From NCBI RefSeq assembly GCF_016767175.1, contig NZ_CP068564.1, forward strand, positions 1,922,001-1,986,000: 64,000 bases of DNA, read 5' to 3'. The translations under genes were made by a program, and so were the position numbers. The notes under the pieces were generated by a model. The model ran no database searches and had not been told where the DNA came from. It worked only from the letters and a program-made list of their open reading frames with translations. Source of the DNA: Keratinibaculum paraultunense (GTDB taxonomy: Bacteria; Bacillota; Clostridia; Tissierellales; Tepidimicrobiaceae). Shown here in pieces: positions 51,798 to 61,393 of the stretch. Position 1 is the stretch's first letter. Each line of letters opens with the position of its first letter.

Positions 51798-53186
51798 CTA
51801 ATATTTATTGTAAAAAACATGGTTTATAACTTCCTGCAAAGTATTCAATTCTACTACCTTAATATTTTCAAATTGTACATTTTTTCTTAAACTATTTTTT
51901 GGTATATATACCTTTCTAAATCCCATTCTATCCAATTCTCTAATTCTAGCTTCCATAGAGGGAACTTTTTTTAGTTCTCCAGTAAGCCCCACTTCTGCAA
52001 TAAATACTACATCACAAGGAATACCTTTGTTTATTACAGAAGATGCTATACTCATTATAACTGCTAAATTTACAGATTGTTCTCTTAATTTTAATCCTCC
52101 TGTGGTTTTTATAACCACATTTTTGTCATATAAGACCATATTCCCTCTTTGTTCCAATATGGATATTAAAGTACTTAACTGGTCCCTCCTTAAACATTCC
52201 CCAACTCTTGAGGGATAAGGAGTAAAGGAATGAGATACCAAGGATTCTACCTCCACTATGATTAACCTTGAACCTTCTTTTATTACCGATAATGCAGAAC
52301 CTGGCACTAGTTTTCCTTGTTCCCTCTTGGTTATAAAATATTCAGAAGGATTGTCTATTGGCAGCATTCCTTCTTCTGTCATGGAAAACAATCCTATTTC
52401 ACCTGTTCTACCAAATCTATTTTTAGTAGCCATTAATGTTCTTAATTCTTCATCACTTTCTCCTTCTAAATATAAAACCGTATCAACCAAATGCTCTAAA
52501 GTTCTAAGACCTGCCATTTCATTAGCTTTAGTCATATGTCCTACCATTATTACTGCCCTAGGTCTATTTTGGTTTTTAGCTACATCTACCAATACATTGG
52601 CACATTCAATAGTTTGTATAGGAGAGCCTGCCCTAGAATCAAATTCTTCCAAAGAAAAAGTTTGAATACTATCTATAATAATTAAGTCAGGATCAGTTTT
52701 TTCAATAGCATCTAATACACTATTCATACTAGTATCAGATAGTATCCAAATACCTTCTGGGATTTGTTTTAATATCCTATTAGCTCTATCACTTATCTGA
52801 GTTTCGCTTTCTTCTCCAGAAGCATATAGTACATTATAGCCTTTATTTGCTACATCATTGGATATTTCTAATAGCAAAGTGGATTTGCCTGCTCCTGGTC
52901 TAGCGGTTAGTATAGTTACTGAATCCTTTACAATTCCCCCTCCTAATACTCTATTGAACTCTTCCATGCTTGTTCTTATTCTTTTATTTGTATCCACATC
53001 TATTGAATAAAGCTTTACTGGTGTAACTTTTCTTTTTTCTAAATGTTTTCCTTTAGTTTTTTTCTCCTTTGTATCTATCTCAATCTCTTCAAAACTATTC
53101 CAAGAATTACATTCAGAACATCGTCCCATCCACCGAATACTTTCATATCCACAGTTAGTACATTTAAAAATGGTTTTCTTTTTCAT
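51798..53186 (-). CDS. radA: DNA repair protein RadA
   Basis: The 462-residue RecA-like ATPase helps branch migration in recombination. It has an N-terminal zinc finger (CTNCGYES and CSECNSW), Walker A ARPGAGKSTL, the RadA KNRFGRTGEIG motif and a C-terminal Lon-like domain (NLAVIMSIASSVINKGI). It follows clpC. Confidence 0.96.
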   Translation of the reverse strand: MKKKTIFKCTNCGYESIRWMGRCSECNSWNSFEEIEIDTKEKKTKGKHLEKRKVTPVKLYSIDVDTNKRIRTSMEEFNRVLGGGIVKDSVTILTARPGAGKSTLLLEISNDVANKGYNVLYASGEESETQISDRANRILKQIPEGIWILSDTSMNSVLDAIEKTDPDLIIIDSIQTFSLEEFDSRAGSPIQTIECANVLVDVAKNQNRPRAVIMVGHMTKANEMAGLRTLEHLVDTVLYLEGESDEELRTLMATKNRFGRTGEIGLFSMTEEGMLPIDNPSEYFITKREQGKLVPGSALSVIKEGSRLIIVEVESLVSHSFTPYPSRVGECLRRDQLSTLISILEQRGNMVLYDKNVVIKTTGGLKLREQSVNLAVIMSIASSVINKGIPCDVVFIAEVGLTGELKKVPSMEARIRELDRMGFRKVYIPKNSLRKNVQFENIKVVELNTLQEVINHVFYNKY

Positions 53187-53208
53187 TACATAGAACCTCC
53201 AATATAAA

Positions 53209-53239
53209 GTGGAAACCTACAAGCTTAACTCGTAGGTTC
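53209..53239 (-). other. Hairpin at the end of clpC
   Basis: AACCTAC / GTAGGTT stem with an 11-nt loop covering the clpC stop codon. No strong T-tract; possible attenuator between clpC and radA. Confidence 0.4.
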
Positions 53240-55663
53240 TTTATCAAATGTCAACTTATCATTTTTATAATCTATAACTATATTGTCCTCTTTAGAAACA
53301 TTTCCTTTTAATATTTCTTCAGCTAGCTGGTCCTCTATCATCTTTGTAATAGTTCTTTCAAGGGGTCTAGCTCCATATTCTGGATCAAAGCCTTTTTTAC
53401 TTATATAGTCTATAGTGTCTTCTGTAACATTTACATTTATATTTAATTTTTTAAGCCTTTTTTCTAAATCCTTTACCATTATATTTACTATATCTTTAAC
53501 ATCTTCTTCCTTTAAAGAATGAAATACTATTACTTCATCAACCCTATTTAAAAACTCTGGTCTAAAAGTTCGTTTTAATTCTTCCATTATAGTTTCTTTC
53601 ATTTTTTCATATTCTTCTTTTTCTTCTTCATCTCCTGGAGAAAATCCTAATACATTTTGTTTCTTTATAGATGTTGCTCCTACATTTGAAGTCATAATTA
53701 TAACAGTATTTTTAAAGTCTACTGTTCTGCCTTTAGAATCTGTCAATCTTCCATCATCTAATATTTGCAATAATATATTGAACACATCAGGATGAGCTTT
53801 TTCTATTTCATCAAATAATATCACCGAATAAGGCTTTTTCCTTACTGCTTCTGTCAATTGCCCTCCTTCATCATATCCTACATAGCCTGGTGGTGAACCT
53901 ATAAGCCTTGAAACAGAATGTTTTTCCATATATTCACTCATATCTATTCTTATCATAGCATCTTCATCACCAAATAAAGCCTCAGCCAAAGCCTTAGCAA
54001 GATAAGTCTTTCCAACCCCTGTTGGTCCAACAAATATAAAAGTTCCTATAGGCTTTTTAGGATCCTTTAACCCTACCCTAGCTCTTCTAACAGCATTAGC
54101 TACTGAAGATACTGCTTGGTCTTGCCCTACTACCTTTTCATGAAGTATTTCTTCTAAGTTTAACAATTTATTACTTTCTTCTTTAGTCATTTTACTTACA
54201 GGAACTCCTGTCCAACTAGATACTACTTGAGCTATTTCATCATATCCTATTACCATATTGGATGTTTGCTTTTCTTTTTCCCATTTAGTTTTTTCCTTTT
54301 CAAGTTTCTCTTTTAACTTCTTTTCTTCATCCCTTATTTTTGCTGCCTTTTCATAATTTTGAGTATTTATTGCTTCTTCTTTTTCTTGATTTAGTTCCTC
54401 TAATTTTTCTTCTAAATCCTTTAAACCATCTGGTGCTACAAAAGATTTAATTCTTACCATGGAACAAGCCTCATCTATTAAATCTATAGCTTTATCTGGT
54501 AAATATCTATCAGTAATATATCTATTGGATAATTCCACTGCCGCTTTAATAGCTTCATCAGAAATTTTTACCCCATGATGAGCTTCATATCTATCCCTTA
54601 ATCCTTCAAGTATTTTTATGGAATCTTCTACGCTGGGTTCTTCTACCATTATAGGCTGGAATCTTCTTTCCAATGCTGAATCTTTTTCAATGTACTTTCT
54701 ATATTCATCTATAGTAGTAGCACCTATTATTTGTAATTCTCCTCTAGCAAGTACAGGTTTTAGTATGTTTGATGCATCTATAGCACCTTCTGCCGCACCT
54801 GCTCCCACTATAGTATGAAGTTCATCTATGAATAGTATTACATTACCATCTTCCTTTATTTCATTAATCACAGCTTTTAATCTTTCTTCAAATTCTCCTC
54901 TGTATTTAGCTCCTGCAAGCATTGCAGGTAAATCCAATGTAACTACTCGTTTGCCCTTTATTATCTCTGGTACTTCTCCTTCTACTATCTTTTGAGCTAA
55001 TCCTTCTGCTATAGCAGTCTTTCCTACTCCAGGTTCACCAATTAGTACAGGATTATTCTTAGTTCTTCTACTTAGTATTTGAATTACCCTTTCTATTTCC
55101 TTGGATCTTCCAATAACAGGATCAATCTTACCTTCTTTGGCTAATTGGGTTAGATCTCTACCATACTTGTCTAAATTAGGTGTATTGCTATTAACTCCTT
55201 CCTGAGAAGAAGTGGACTTATGTTGATTATCAGATAACATATTAAATATATTTTGTTTTAACTTTTCTATATCTACGCCTAGTTTTTGTAATACTACTAC
55301 AGCAACGCCTTCCCCTTCTTCCAATAATCCTAATAATATATGTTCAGTCCCTACATAATTATGTCCTAGATTTCTAGCTGCCAAAAAACTTAATTCAAAT
55401 ATCCTTTTAGTTCTAGGAGTAAAGCCCATAATATCTACTGTATAATTTCCTTTGCCAATAATTTTTATAACTTCATTTCTAGCTGCCTCTAATGTAACTC
55501 CCATATTATTAAGAGCTGTAGCTGCAATTCCTTCTCCTTCTGCTAACAATCCCAATAATATATGCTCTGTTCCTACATAGTTATGGCGTAAATTTTTTGC
55601 TTCTTCTTGAGCAAGCAATATAGATTTTTGAGCTCGTTCTGTGAATCTTCCAAACATAGCCAT
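53225..55663 (-). CDS. clpC: ATP-dependent Clp protease ATP-binding subunit ClpC
   Basis: This 812-residue Hsp100 unfoldase has two Clp_N repeats (each with [13 protein letters not shown]), AAA domain 1 ([15 protein letters not shown]), a UVR-type coiled middle domain (about residues 410-460) and AAA domain 2 ([15 protein letters not shown]). It feeds proteins, including those arginine-phosphorylated by McsB, to ClpP. It is the last of the CtsR operon. Confidence 0.97.
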   Translation of the reverse strand: MAMFGRFTERAQKSILLAQEEAKNLRHNYVGTEHILLGLLAEGEGIAATALNNMGVTLEAARNEVIKIIGKGNYTVDIMGFTPRTKRIFELSFLAARNLGHNYVGTEHILLGLLEEGEGVAVVVLQKLGVDIEKLKQNIFNMLSDNQHKSTSSQEGVNSNTPNLDKYGRDLTQLAKEGKIDPVIGRSKEIERVIQILSRRTKNNPVLIGEPGVGKTAIAEGLAQKIVEGEVPEIIKGKRVVTLDLPAMLAGAKYRGEFEERLKAVINEIKEDGNVILFIDELHTIVGAGAAEGAIDASNILKPVLARGELQIIGATTIDEYRKYIEKDSALERRFQPIMVEEPSVEDSIKILEGLRDRYEAHHGVKISDEAIKAAVELSNRYITDRYLPDKAIDLIDEACSMVRIKSFVAPDGLKDLEEKLEELNQEKEEAINTQNYEKAAKIRDEEKKLKEKLEKEKTKWEKEKQTSNMVIGYDEIAQVVSSWTGVPVSKMTKEESNKLLNLEEILHEKVVGQDQAVSSVANAVRRARVGLKDPKKPIGTFIFVGPTGVGKTYLAKALAEALFGDEDAMIRIDMSEYMEKHSVSRLIGSPPGYVGYDEGGQLTEAVRKKPYSVILFDEIEKAHPDVFNILLQILDDGRLTDSKGRTVDFKNTVIIMTSNVGATSIKKQNVLGFSPGDEEEKEEYEKMKETIMEELKRTFRPEFLNRVDEVIVFHSLKEEDVKDIVNIMVKDLEKRLKKLNINVNVTEDTIDYISKKGFDPEYGARPLERTITKMIEDQLAEEILKGNVSKEDNIVIDYKNDKLTFDKEPTS

Positions 55664-55676
55664 ATTATTATCCCTC

Positions 55677-56705
55677 CTATTCTATATGTTTCAATCTTTC
55701 TCTTATGATATTTGCTCTCTCTACATCTATTCTTTCATTATCCAACTCCATATTAAACTTCTCTTGAATACTAGCTGGTTGTATTTCTATCATTAATTCA
55801 GTAATATCACTAAATTTTATATCTTTAATTATACCCACTTCCATACCTAATCTCACATTAGATAGATGACTCATGGCTTCTTTAGAAGATATAAGTCTAG
55901 CATATTTTAAAATGCCTAAAGATCTAAATACCATATTTTCCAATTGATATCTTTGATTGTTAAATAAACTTTCTCTCATATCTCTTTCCTTATTTATTAC
56001 TTGAATTATTACATTTTTCAATTTTTCTATTATTTTTTCTTCTTTTTCTCCTAAGGTTGTTTGATTAGATATTTGATACAAATTCCCTAAAGCTTCTGTT
56101 CCTTCTCCATATAAACCTCTTATAGTCAATCCTATTTTATTCAATCCTTGAATTAAATATCCCATATGCCCTGACATTGCTAATGAAGGAATATGAACCA
56201 TAGCAGAAGCCCTAAGTCCAGTACCTACATTTGTAGGGCAAGCAGTCAAATAACCAAATTCTTCATGAAACGCAAAGTTTAAGTGATCTTCTAAAAAACT
56301 ATCCATTTCATTGCTATATTCCCAGCCTTCTTCAAAATTTAATCCTGGAAAAAGTACTTGAATTCTTAAATGATCTTCTTCATTTATCATTACAGTAATT
56401 ACTTCGTCATCCCTTAACAAAAAACTTCCCATATTAACTTTCTGAACTAATCCTGGACTGATTAAATGTTTTTCCATATAACTAATTCTTTCTATTGGAT
56501 TTAAATCCCTTATTCTAATAAATTTATAGTTAGATTTATCTGAAAGATTTTTCATTGCATCCAACACTTCTTGAGTTAGTTTTTCAGATTCCTCTATGCT
56601 CATTCTATGAGGAAACCTATACCCCTCTAAGTTCCTAGCAATTCTTATTCTAGTGCTAACTACCACATCTTCTTCTGGCCCAGAACCTTCAAACCACTTA
56701 GTCAT
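55677..56705 (-). CDS. mcsB: Protein arginine kinase McsB
   Basis: The 342-residue phosphagen-kinase-like enzyme marks proteins with phospho-arginine for ClpCP. It has [20 protein letters not shown], the catalytic [20 protein letters not shown] and [17 protein letters not shown]. The ATG at 56705 follows AGAGAGGTG; an upstream in-frame ATG overlaps the mcsA stop and is less likely. It works with McsA. Confidence 0.95.
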   Translation of the reverse strand: MTKWFEGSGPEEDVVVSTRIRIARNLEGYRFPHRMSIEESEKLTQEVLDAMKNLSDKSNYKFIRIRDLNPIERISYMEKHLISPGLVQKVNMGSFLLRDDEVITVMINEEDHLRIQVLFPGLNFEEGWEYSNEMDSFLEDHLNFAFHEEFGYLTACPTNVGTGLRASAMVHIPSLAMSGHMGYLIQGLNKIGLTIRGLYGEGTEALGNLYQISNQTTLGEKEEKIIEKLKNVIIQVINKERDMRESLFNNQRYQLENMVFRSLGILKYARLISSKEAMSHLSNVRLGMEVGIIKDIKFSDITELMIEIQPASIQEKFNMELDNERIDVERANIIRERLKHIE

Positions 56706-56718
56706 ATAAATCACCTCT

Positions 56719-57222
56719 CTAGCCATCTAACTCTTTTTTTAATTTATTAATTTTATCTCTTACCACTGCTGCTTCTTCAAATGCCTCTTTAGCTACTAAC
56801 TTTTCCAATTCTTTTTTTAATCTTCCAATCTCTTTTTTAGTTATAATAGTTTTATCTACACCTTTTGGTATCTTTCCTACATGTTCATAATGCCCATGAA
56901 TTCCTTTAAATAATGGATATAACTGCTCCTTAAAAGTCCTATAACATTCTGGGCAGCCAAACTTTCCTATTTGCTTAAATTCAGCATAACTCAAATTACA
57001 GTTAGGACATATAAGATTATTCCCTTCTTCTTTTACTGGTTCACTTTGTAAGCTATCTATCAATCCAGTTAATAATTTATGAAAGGAAAAATTAGTATCA
57101 AATTCAAGCTCTTTTTTATACATAGCACATTCTTCACAAAGATGTAATTCTTCCATCTCTCCATTTACTATTTTAGTATAATGTACAGTAGCAGCCCTTT
57201 TATTGCAAATTTGGCAAAGCAT
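56719..57222 (-). CDS. mcsA: McsB activator McsA
   Basis: The 167-residue protein has four CxxC pairs (CQIC, CEEC, CPNC, CPEC) for two zinc sites, and a C-terminal UVR motif (KLVAKEAFEEAAVVRDKINK). It activates McsB and links it to ClpC. It follows ctsR by 11 nt. Confidence 0.95.
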   Translation of the reverse strand: MLCQICNKRAATVHYTKIVNGEMEELHLCEECAMYKKELEFDTNFSFHKLLTGLIDSLQSEPVKEEGNNLICPNCNLSYAEFKQIGKFGCPECYRTFKEQLYPLFKGIHGHYEHVGKIPKGVDKTIITKKEIGRLKKELEKLVAKEAFEEAAVVRDKINKLKKELDG

Positions 57223-57233
57223 TTTATCGCCTC

Positions 57234-57695
57234 CTATTGTCTCATAATAATAAGCAGCATATTTTTAAGTATATCTGCTCTAAGATGATTTTTATCTATC
57301 TTTGCATTCCTCAATGCATTATCCTCTATTGCTGCTTTCATCATATATCCTTCTCTTTCAGTAATCACTCCTTCTTCTACTAAACCTTCTATTATATGAT
57401 ATGCTTTGTTCTTTGTTACAGACTTCCCTATAGTATTTACAATTAAATCCTCCATATCCTCGTCTTCTTCAATTCCTACCTTCACTATCTTTATATACCC
57501 ACCACCGCCTCGCCTACTCTCAATATAATAGCCTTTATAGGGAGTAAATCTAGTGGTAAGTACATAATTTATCTGAGATGGAGCACATCCAAACTGTTCA
57601 GCTAATTCATTTCTTCCTATTTCTATTATTCCATCTTCTGCTTCTTCTAACATTTCTTTTATAAACCTTTCTATTAAATTGCTCATTCCTGTCAT
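57234..57695 (-). CDS. ctsR: Transcriptional repressor CtsR
   Basis: The 153-residue class III stress repressor has a winged helix-turn-helix domain (LAEQFGCAPSQINYVLTTRF) with the glycine-rich wing ESRRGGGGYIKI, the heat-sensing element in Bacillus. The ATG at 57695 follows AGAGGTG. It heads ctsR-mcsA-mcsB-clpC, and a CtsR operator lies at its own promoter. Confidence 0.96.
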   Translation of the reverse strand: MTGMSNLIERFIKEMLEEAEDGIIEIGRNELAEQFGCAPSQINYVLTTRFTPYKGYYIESRRGGGGYIKIVKVGIEEDEDMEDLIVNTIGKSVTKNKAYHIIEGLVEEGVITEREGYMMKAAIEDNALRNAKIDKNHLRADILKNMLLIIMRQ

Positions 57696-57719
57696 TGGCT
57701 TCACCTCTTTGATTTTGAC

Positions 57720-57736
57720 TTTGACTATCCTTGACC
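57720..57736 (-). promoter_or_regulatory. CtsR operator
   Basis: The minus strand reads GGTCAAGGATAGTCAAA, matching the CtsR heptad direct repeat (RGTCAAANANRGTCAAA) at all but one position. It lies just downstream of the expected transcription start. GTCAAAATCAAA continues after it. Confidence 0.88.
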
Positions 57737-57746
57737 TTCAATTATT

Positions 57747-57775
57747 ATTATAATCTTTTTTTGTTTAAAAATCAA
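57747..57775 (-). promoter_or_regulatory. Promoter of ctsR-mcsA-mcsB-clpC
   Basis: Minus-strand TTGATT (57775-57770), 17 bp, TATAAT (57752-57747), followed by the CtsR operator. Confidence 0.85.
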
Positions 57776-57838
57776 CACTAAATAATTTTAGAAACAGTAT
57801 TACAATCATATGATTATTATAGCTATTATTTATAATTT

Positions 57839-57870
57839 TAAAAGACCCGAATAATTATTCGGGTCTTTTA
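57839..57870 (-). terminator. Terminator after the EF-G-like gene
   Basis: AAAGACCCGAATAATTATTC is half of a perfect 28-bp palindrome (57841-57868) with T-runs on both sides. Confidence 0.9.
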
Positions 57871-59934
57871 TTATTCTTTTTCTGCTTTTGCTTCCTCTAT
57901 TATAGCTTCAGCAATATCCGATGGTACTTCTTCATATCTTGCAAATTCCATAGTAAAACTTCCCCTAGCTTGAGTCATACTTCTTAAATCTATTGCATAT
58001 TGAAATAATTCTGCTTGAGGGGCTTCTGCTATAATGAGTTGAGAGCCGTCAGGTTGTGGCTCCATACCTAATATTCTACCTCTACGTTTGTTCATATCTC
58101 CCATTACATCACCCATATATTCTTCAGGAACTAATATTTCTAGGTGCATTATAGGTTCTAATAATACAGGATTAGCTTCTTGCATTCCTTTTTTAAATGC
58201 AAGAGATGCTGCTATTTTAAATGCCATTTCATTAGAGTCTACTGGATGATAAGAACCATCAAATAATGTAGCTTTTACATTAACTACTGGATAACCTGCA
58301 AGAACTCCTTTTTCTAACGATTCTCTCAAACCTTTTTCCACAGCTGGAAAGAAATTCTTAGGTACTGCTCCTCCAAATACCTCTTCTTCAAATACAAAAT
58401 CTTCCTCTGTCGGCTCAAATCTTATATAAACATCTCCATATTGTCCAGCACCACCAGATTGTTTCTTATGTTTCCCCTGAACACTAGAAGTTCCTTTAAT
58501 AGTTTCTCTATATGCAACTTTAGGAGTAGTTAAAACCACATCAACTCCAAAATTATTTTTTAATTTATCCTTTATAACTGTCAATTGCATATTCCCTTGA
58601 CCGCCAATCAATAGCTGTTTTGTTTCCGAATTTCTTTCAATTATGAAGGTAGGATCTTCTTCAACAAGTTTTCGTAAAGATGAACTTATTTTTTCTTCGT
58701 CCCCTTTGGATTTAGGCTCTACTGCAAAATATAATGTTGGTTGTGGGTATTCTATCCTTGGATATAATATTGGATCAGATTTGCTGCATATAGTATCCCC
58801 TGTTTGAGTTATTTGAAGTTTAGATGTAGCACCAATATCACCAGCTAATATTTCAGGTACATCTATTTGATTCTTTCCTCTTAAAACAAATAGTCCCCCT
58901 AATTTTTCAGTTGTATCCTTACTAGCATTGTATATCTCATCATCTTTTGTAATTTTCCCCGATATTACCTTAAATAAGGAAAGTTTCCCAACGAATGGAT
59001 CTACAATTGTTTTAAATACTATAGCTGAAAATGGTTCATTTACATCTACTTTTCTTTCTACTTCTTCATCGCCTTTTTTACCTACATAAGGCCCTACTTC
59101 TGTTGGATTAGGCATATAATTTTTAGCTACATTTAATAGATAATCTATTCCCACGGCATTCTCTGCCGAACCTACTATTAAAGGTACTAAATCCCCGTTC
59201 ATTATTGAAAGTTTTAATCCTTTTCTTATCTCATCTATTGTAAATTCTTCTCCTTCAAAATATTTTTCCATCAATTCCTCATCAGTTTCTGCAACTTTTT
59301 CCATCAACGATTCATTTATTGAAGCAATATCATCTTGTAATCCTGCTGGTATATCTATTTTTTTTGCGTCTTTACCATCGTATTCATAAGCTATTTCATC
59401 TATTGTACTCACAAAACCTTTGAAATTCTCAGCTTCTCCTATAGGTAATGTAAAAGGTATTACTTTGTCTCCAAAATAATCTTTAATATTATTTAAATTT
59501 TTTTCAAAATTAACATTTTCCTTATCCATTTTATTTAAAAAAATCATCTTTGGAATATTATGTTCTTCTGTATATTTCCATGCTTTTTCAGTTCCAACTT
59601 CTACACCTGAAGAAGCATCTATTAATAAAATAGCCCCTTCACTTGCCCTTAATGCACCATACATTTCTCCTGCAAAATCAAAATATCCAGGAGTATCTAA
59701 AAAATTATACTTTATATCCTGCCACTCTGTTGGAATTACAGATGTTCCAATTGATACCTTCCTTGCAATTTCTTCTTTATCAAAATCAGATACAGTATTT
59801 CCATCATCCACTTTACCCTGTCTTTTAATTACACCTGTAACATATAATATTGCCTCTGTTAAAGTTGTCTTTCCACTACCACTGTGACCTATCAAGCTCA
59901 AATTTCTAATTTTGTCTGATTCATATACTTTCAT
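57871..59934 (-). CDS. EF-G-like translational GTPase (second EF-G paralogue)
   Basis: The 687-residue EF-G family protein has a changed G1 motif (GHSGSGKTTL versus AHIDAGKT in fusA), G3 LDTPGYFDF instead of DTPGHVDF, and G4 NKMD. The domain IV tip and EF-G C-terminal pattern ([38 protein letters not shown]) are kept. In G3 the catalytic His of DTPGH is replaced by Tyr. It is not in a ribosomal operon. The role is unknown; paralogues of this type may act in recycling or stress translation. Confidence 0.9.
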   Translation of the reverse strand: MKVYESDKIRNLSLIGHSGSGKTTLTEAILYVTGVIKRQGKVDDGNTVSDFDKEEIARKVSIGTSVIPTEWQDIKYNFLDTPGYFDFAGEMYGALRASEGAILLIDASSGVEVGTEKAWKYTEEHNIPKMIFLNKMDKENVNFEKNLNNIKDYFGDKVIPFTLPIGEAENFKGFVSTIDEIAYEYDGKDAKKIDIPAGLQDDIASINESLMEKVAETDEELMEKYFEGEEFTIDEIRKGLKLSIMNGDLVPLIVGSAENAVGIDYLLNVAKNYMPNPTEVGPYVGKKGDEEVERKVDVNEPFSAIVFKTIVDPFVGKLSLFKVISGKITKDDEIYNASKDTTEKLGGLFVLRGKNQIDVPEILAGDIGATSKLQITQTGDTICSKSDPILYPRIEYPQPTLYFAVEPKSKGDEEKISSSLRKLVEEDPTFIIERNSETKQLLIGGQGNMQLTVIKDKLKNNFGVDVVLTTPKVAYRETIKGTSSVQGKHKKQSGGAGQYGDVYIRFEPTEEDFVFEEEVFGGAVPKNFFPAVEKGLRESLEKGVLAGYPVVNVKATLFDGSYHPVDSNEMAFKIAASLAFKKGMQEANPVLLEPIMHLEILVPEEYMGDVMGDMNKRRGRILGMEPQPDGSQLIIAEAPQAELFQYAIDLRSMTQARGSFTMEFARYEEVPSDIAEAIIEEAKAEKE

Positions 59935-59997
59935 TGATATTTTCCCCCTTAACCAGCATTTTTGTTTATGTAAAAATATTTATAACTATCCTTATAG

Positions 59998-60026
59998 ATT
60001 ATATCATGAAATTCACATTTATCATA
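59998..60026 (-). promoter_or_regulatory. Possible promoter of the EF-G-like gene
   Basis: Extended -10 TGATATAAT (60006-59998) on the minus strand with a poor -35 (TATGAT). Confidence 0.4.
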
Positions 60027-60088
60027 GTATTTTTTATTGTTAGAACAATTATACATATTTAATGTCTAATCTTATTAATAACATAAAA

Positions 60089-60118
60089 ATTTAAAAGGGC
60101 TAATTAGCCCTTTTAAAT
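60089..60118 (-). terminator. Terminator after the encapsulin gene
   Basis: A perfect 30-bp palindrome with GGGCTAATTAGCCC at its core and T-run beyond on the minus strand (AAATTTTT). It closes the encapsulin operon. Confidence 0.85.
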
Positions 60119-60145
60119 AAATTATATGACTAGATATATTCTATT

Positions 60146-60928
60146 TTATACATTATATTTTATTATAATGCTTGGATCTAATACTCTAAAGGTAAAGGAT
60201 TCAGTAATGAAAAATCTTACTTTTTTATTATCATTATATTGATAACCAATGGATAAATCTTCTCCTAAGGTTAATTCTAAATCCTCATGGTTATAAGGAA
60301 CCAATAATGCACCATCTAACACATGACTATATATAATCTTATGCCCTATTAATTCTTCTATTCTTCTTTTTAAAGGATATCCAGTTTCTACAGATATAAT
60401 CCTCTTATAAGCTTCATCTCCAACTATTAAACTAAAGGGACCTTCTTGATAAACTTTTTTAAGTTTTATCAATCCTGTAGCAATAGAATCCATTATTTCC
60501 TTAGGATTGTCTCCAAATGAAATAGCATCTTCTGCAGCTTGAATCATTCCCTTTATGTGTGCATCTTCCAATCCATTGTATATTGCATTTTCTTCAAATA
60601 GAGCAATTTTCTTAGCTGCTTCCTCTAATGGTTCATAATCTACATCTTTTGCTCCCCTTAAAATATTATCAAGTTCCCATCTGTCTATTTCAAATTCTAC
60701 TCTAGCCTCTGTCAATGGCAATACATTATAGGTGCCATATCGAACATCTCCATGTTCTTTTATTTCTCCTAATCTTCCTTCAGATATTACATTGTATTCT
60801 AATCCTTTAGACCCTTCTACTCTAACTACTTTTCTAGCAGATAAATAAGTTTTAAAAACTTCCATCAATCTATCTTCTATTTCTTCCCAAGCCTCTTTAG
60901 TTATTGGTGCAAGTTCTTTATAATACAT
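60146..60928 (-). CDS. Family 1 encapsulin shell protein
   Basis: The 260-residue HK97-fold capsid protein starts MYYKELAPITKEAWEEIEDR and has LSARKVVRVEGSKGLEYNVI, the RVEFEIDRWELDNILRGAKD segment and the C-terminal ESFTFRVLDPSIIIKYNV. Size matches the 60-subunit (T=1) shells. The encapsulin self-assembles into a protein nanocompartment and captures cargo bearing a C-terminal tag. It follows the ferritin-like cargo gene by 11 nt. Confidence 0.95.
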   Translation of the reverse strand: MYYKELAPITKEAWEEIEDRLMEVFKTYLSARKVVRVEGSKGLEYNVISEGRLGEIKEHGDVRYGTYNVLPLTEARVEFEIDRWELDNILRGAKDVDYEPLEEAAKKIALFEENAIYNGLEDAHIKGMIQAAEDAISFGDNPKEIMDSIATGLIKLKKVYQEGPFSLIVGDEAYKRIISVETGYPLKRRIEELIGHKIIYSHVLDGALLVPYNHEDLELTLGEDLSIGYQYNDNKKVRFFITESFTFRVLDPSIIIKYNV

Positions 60929-60939
60929 ACTTTCCCTCC

Positions 60940-61299
60940 TTATTTTAAATCTCCCACATTTAATCTAGATTTAGCTCCTGTATTTTCACTTTCTGCATCC
61001 TCACCCATAGCTTCTTCTTCTATACTAGTAATTGGACCTTCTGTAAATAAGTAAGTTCTCAACTCATCATCCCATACTGACATATTTCTCCTTAACCACT
61101 CTAATGTCATACATGCATGTTCTATTTCTTCATCTCTATTATGTGCCATAATAGCTTTTAATTCTTCATCATTTGTTGCCACTACCCTTTGATTATACCA
61201 ATCTATAGCTTCTACTTCTTCCTTTAAACTATTTAATGCTCTTACTATATCCATTGCCTTTTCATCTAATAATTCTACTGGTTCATGATATTGACTCAT
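60940..61299 (-). CDS. Encapsulated ferritin-like protein (EncFtn cargo)
   Basis: The 119-residue protein has two helices with the EncFtn ferroxidase residues (EVEAIDWYNQRV and HNRDEEIEHACMTLEWLRRN), then a flexible acidic linker (about residues 88-108) and a C-terminal cargo-loading tag (SRLNVGDLK). The family oxidises iron at a dimer interface inside the encapsulin shell. It lies immediately before the encapsulin gene, supporting this assignment. Confidence 0.94.
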   Translation of the reverse strand: MSQYHEPVELLDEKAMDIVRALNSLKEEVEAIDWYNQRVVATNDEELKAIMAHNRDEEIEHACMTLEWLRRNMSVWDDELRTYLFTEGPITSIEEEAMGEDAESENTGAKSRLNVGDLK

Positions 61300-61393
61300 A
61301 CATATCCCTCCTATTTTTCATGCTATATTACTATTACCCAATTTCCGTTAAATAATCTCAGTTTTTTTAATTTCATTGACAAATTTATGTGTT

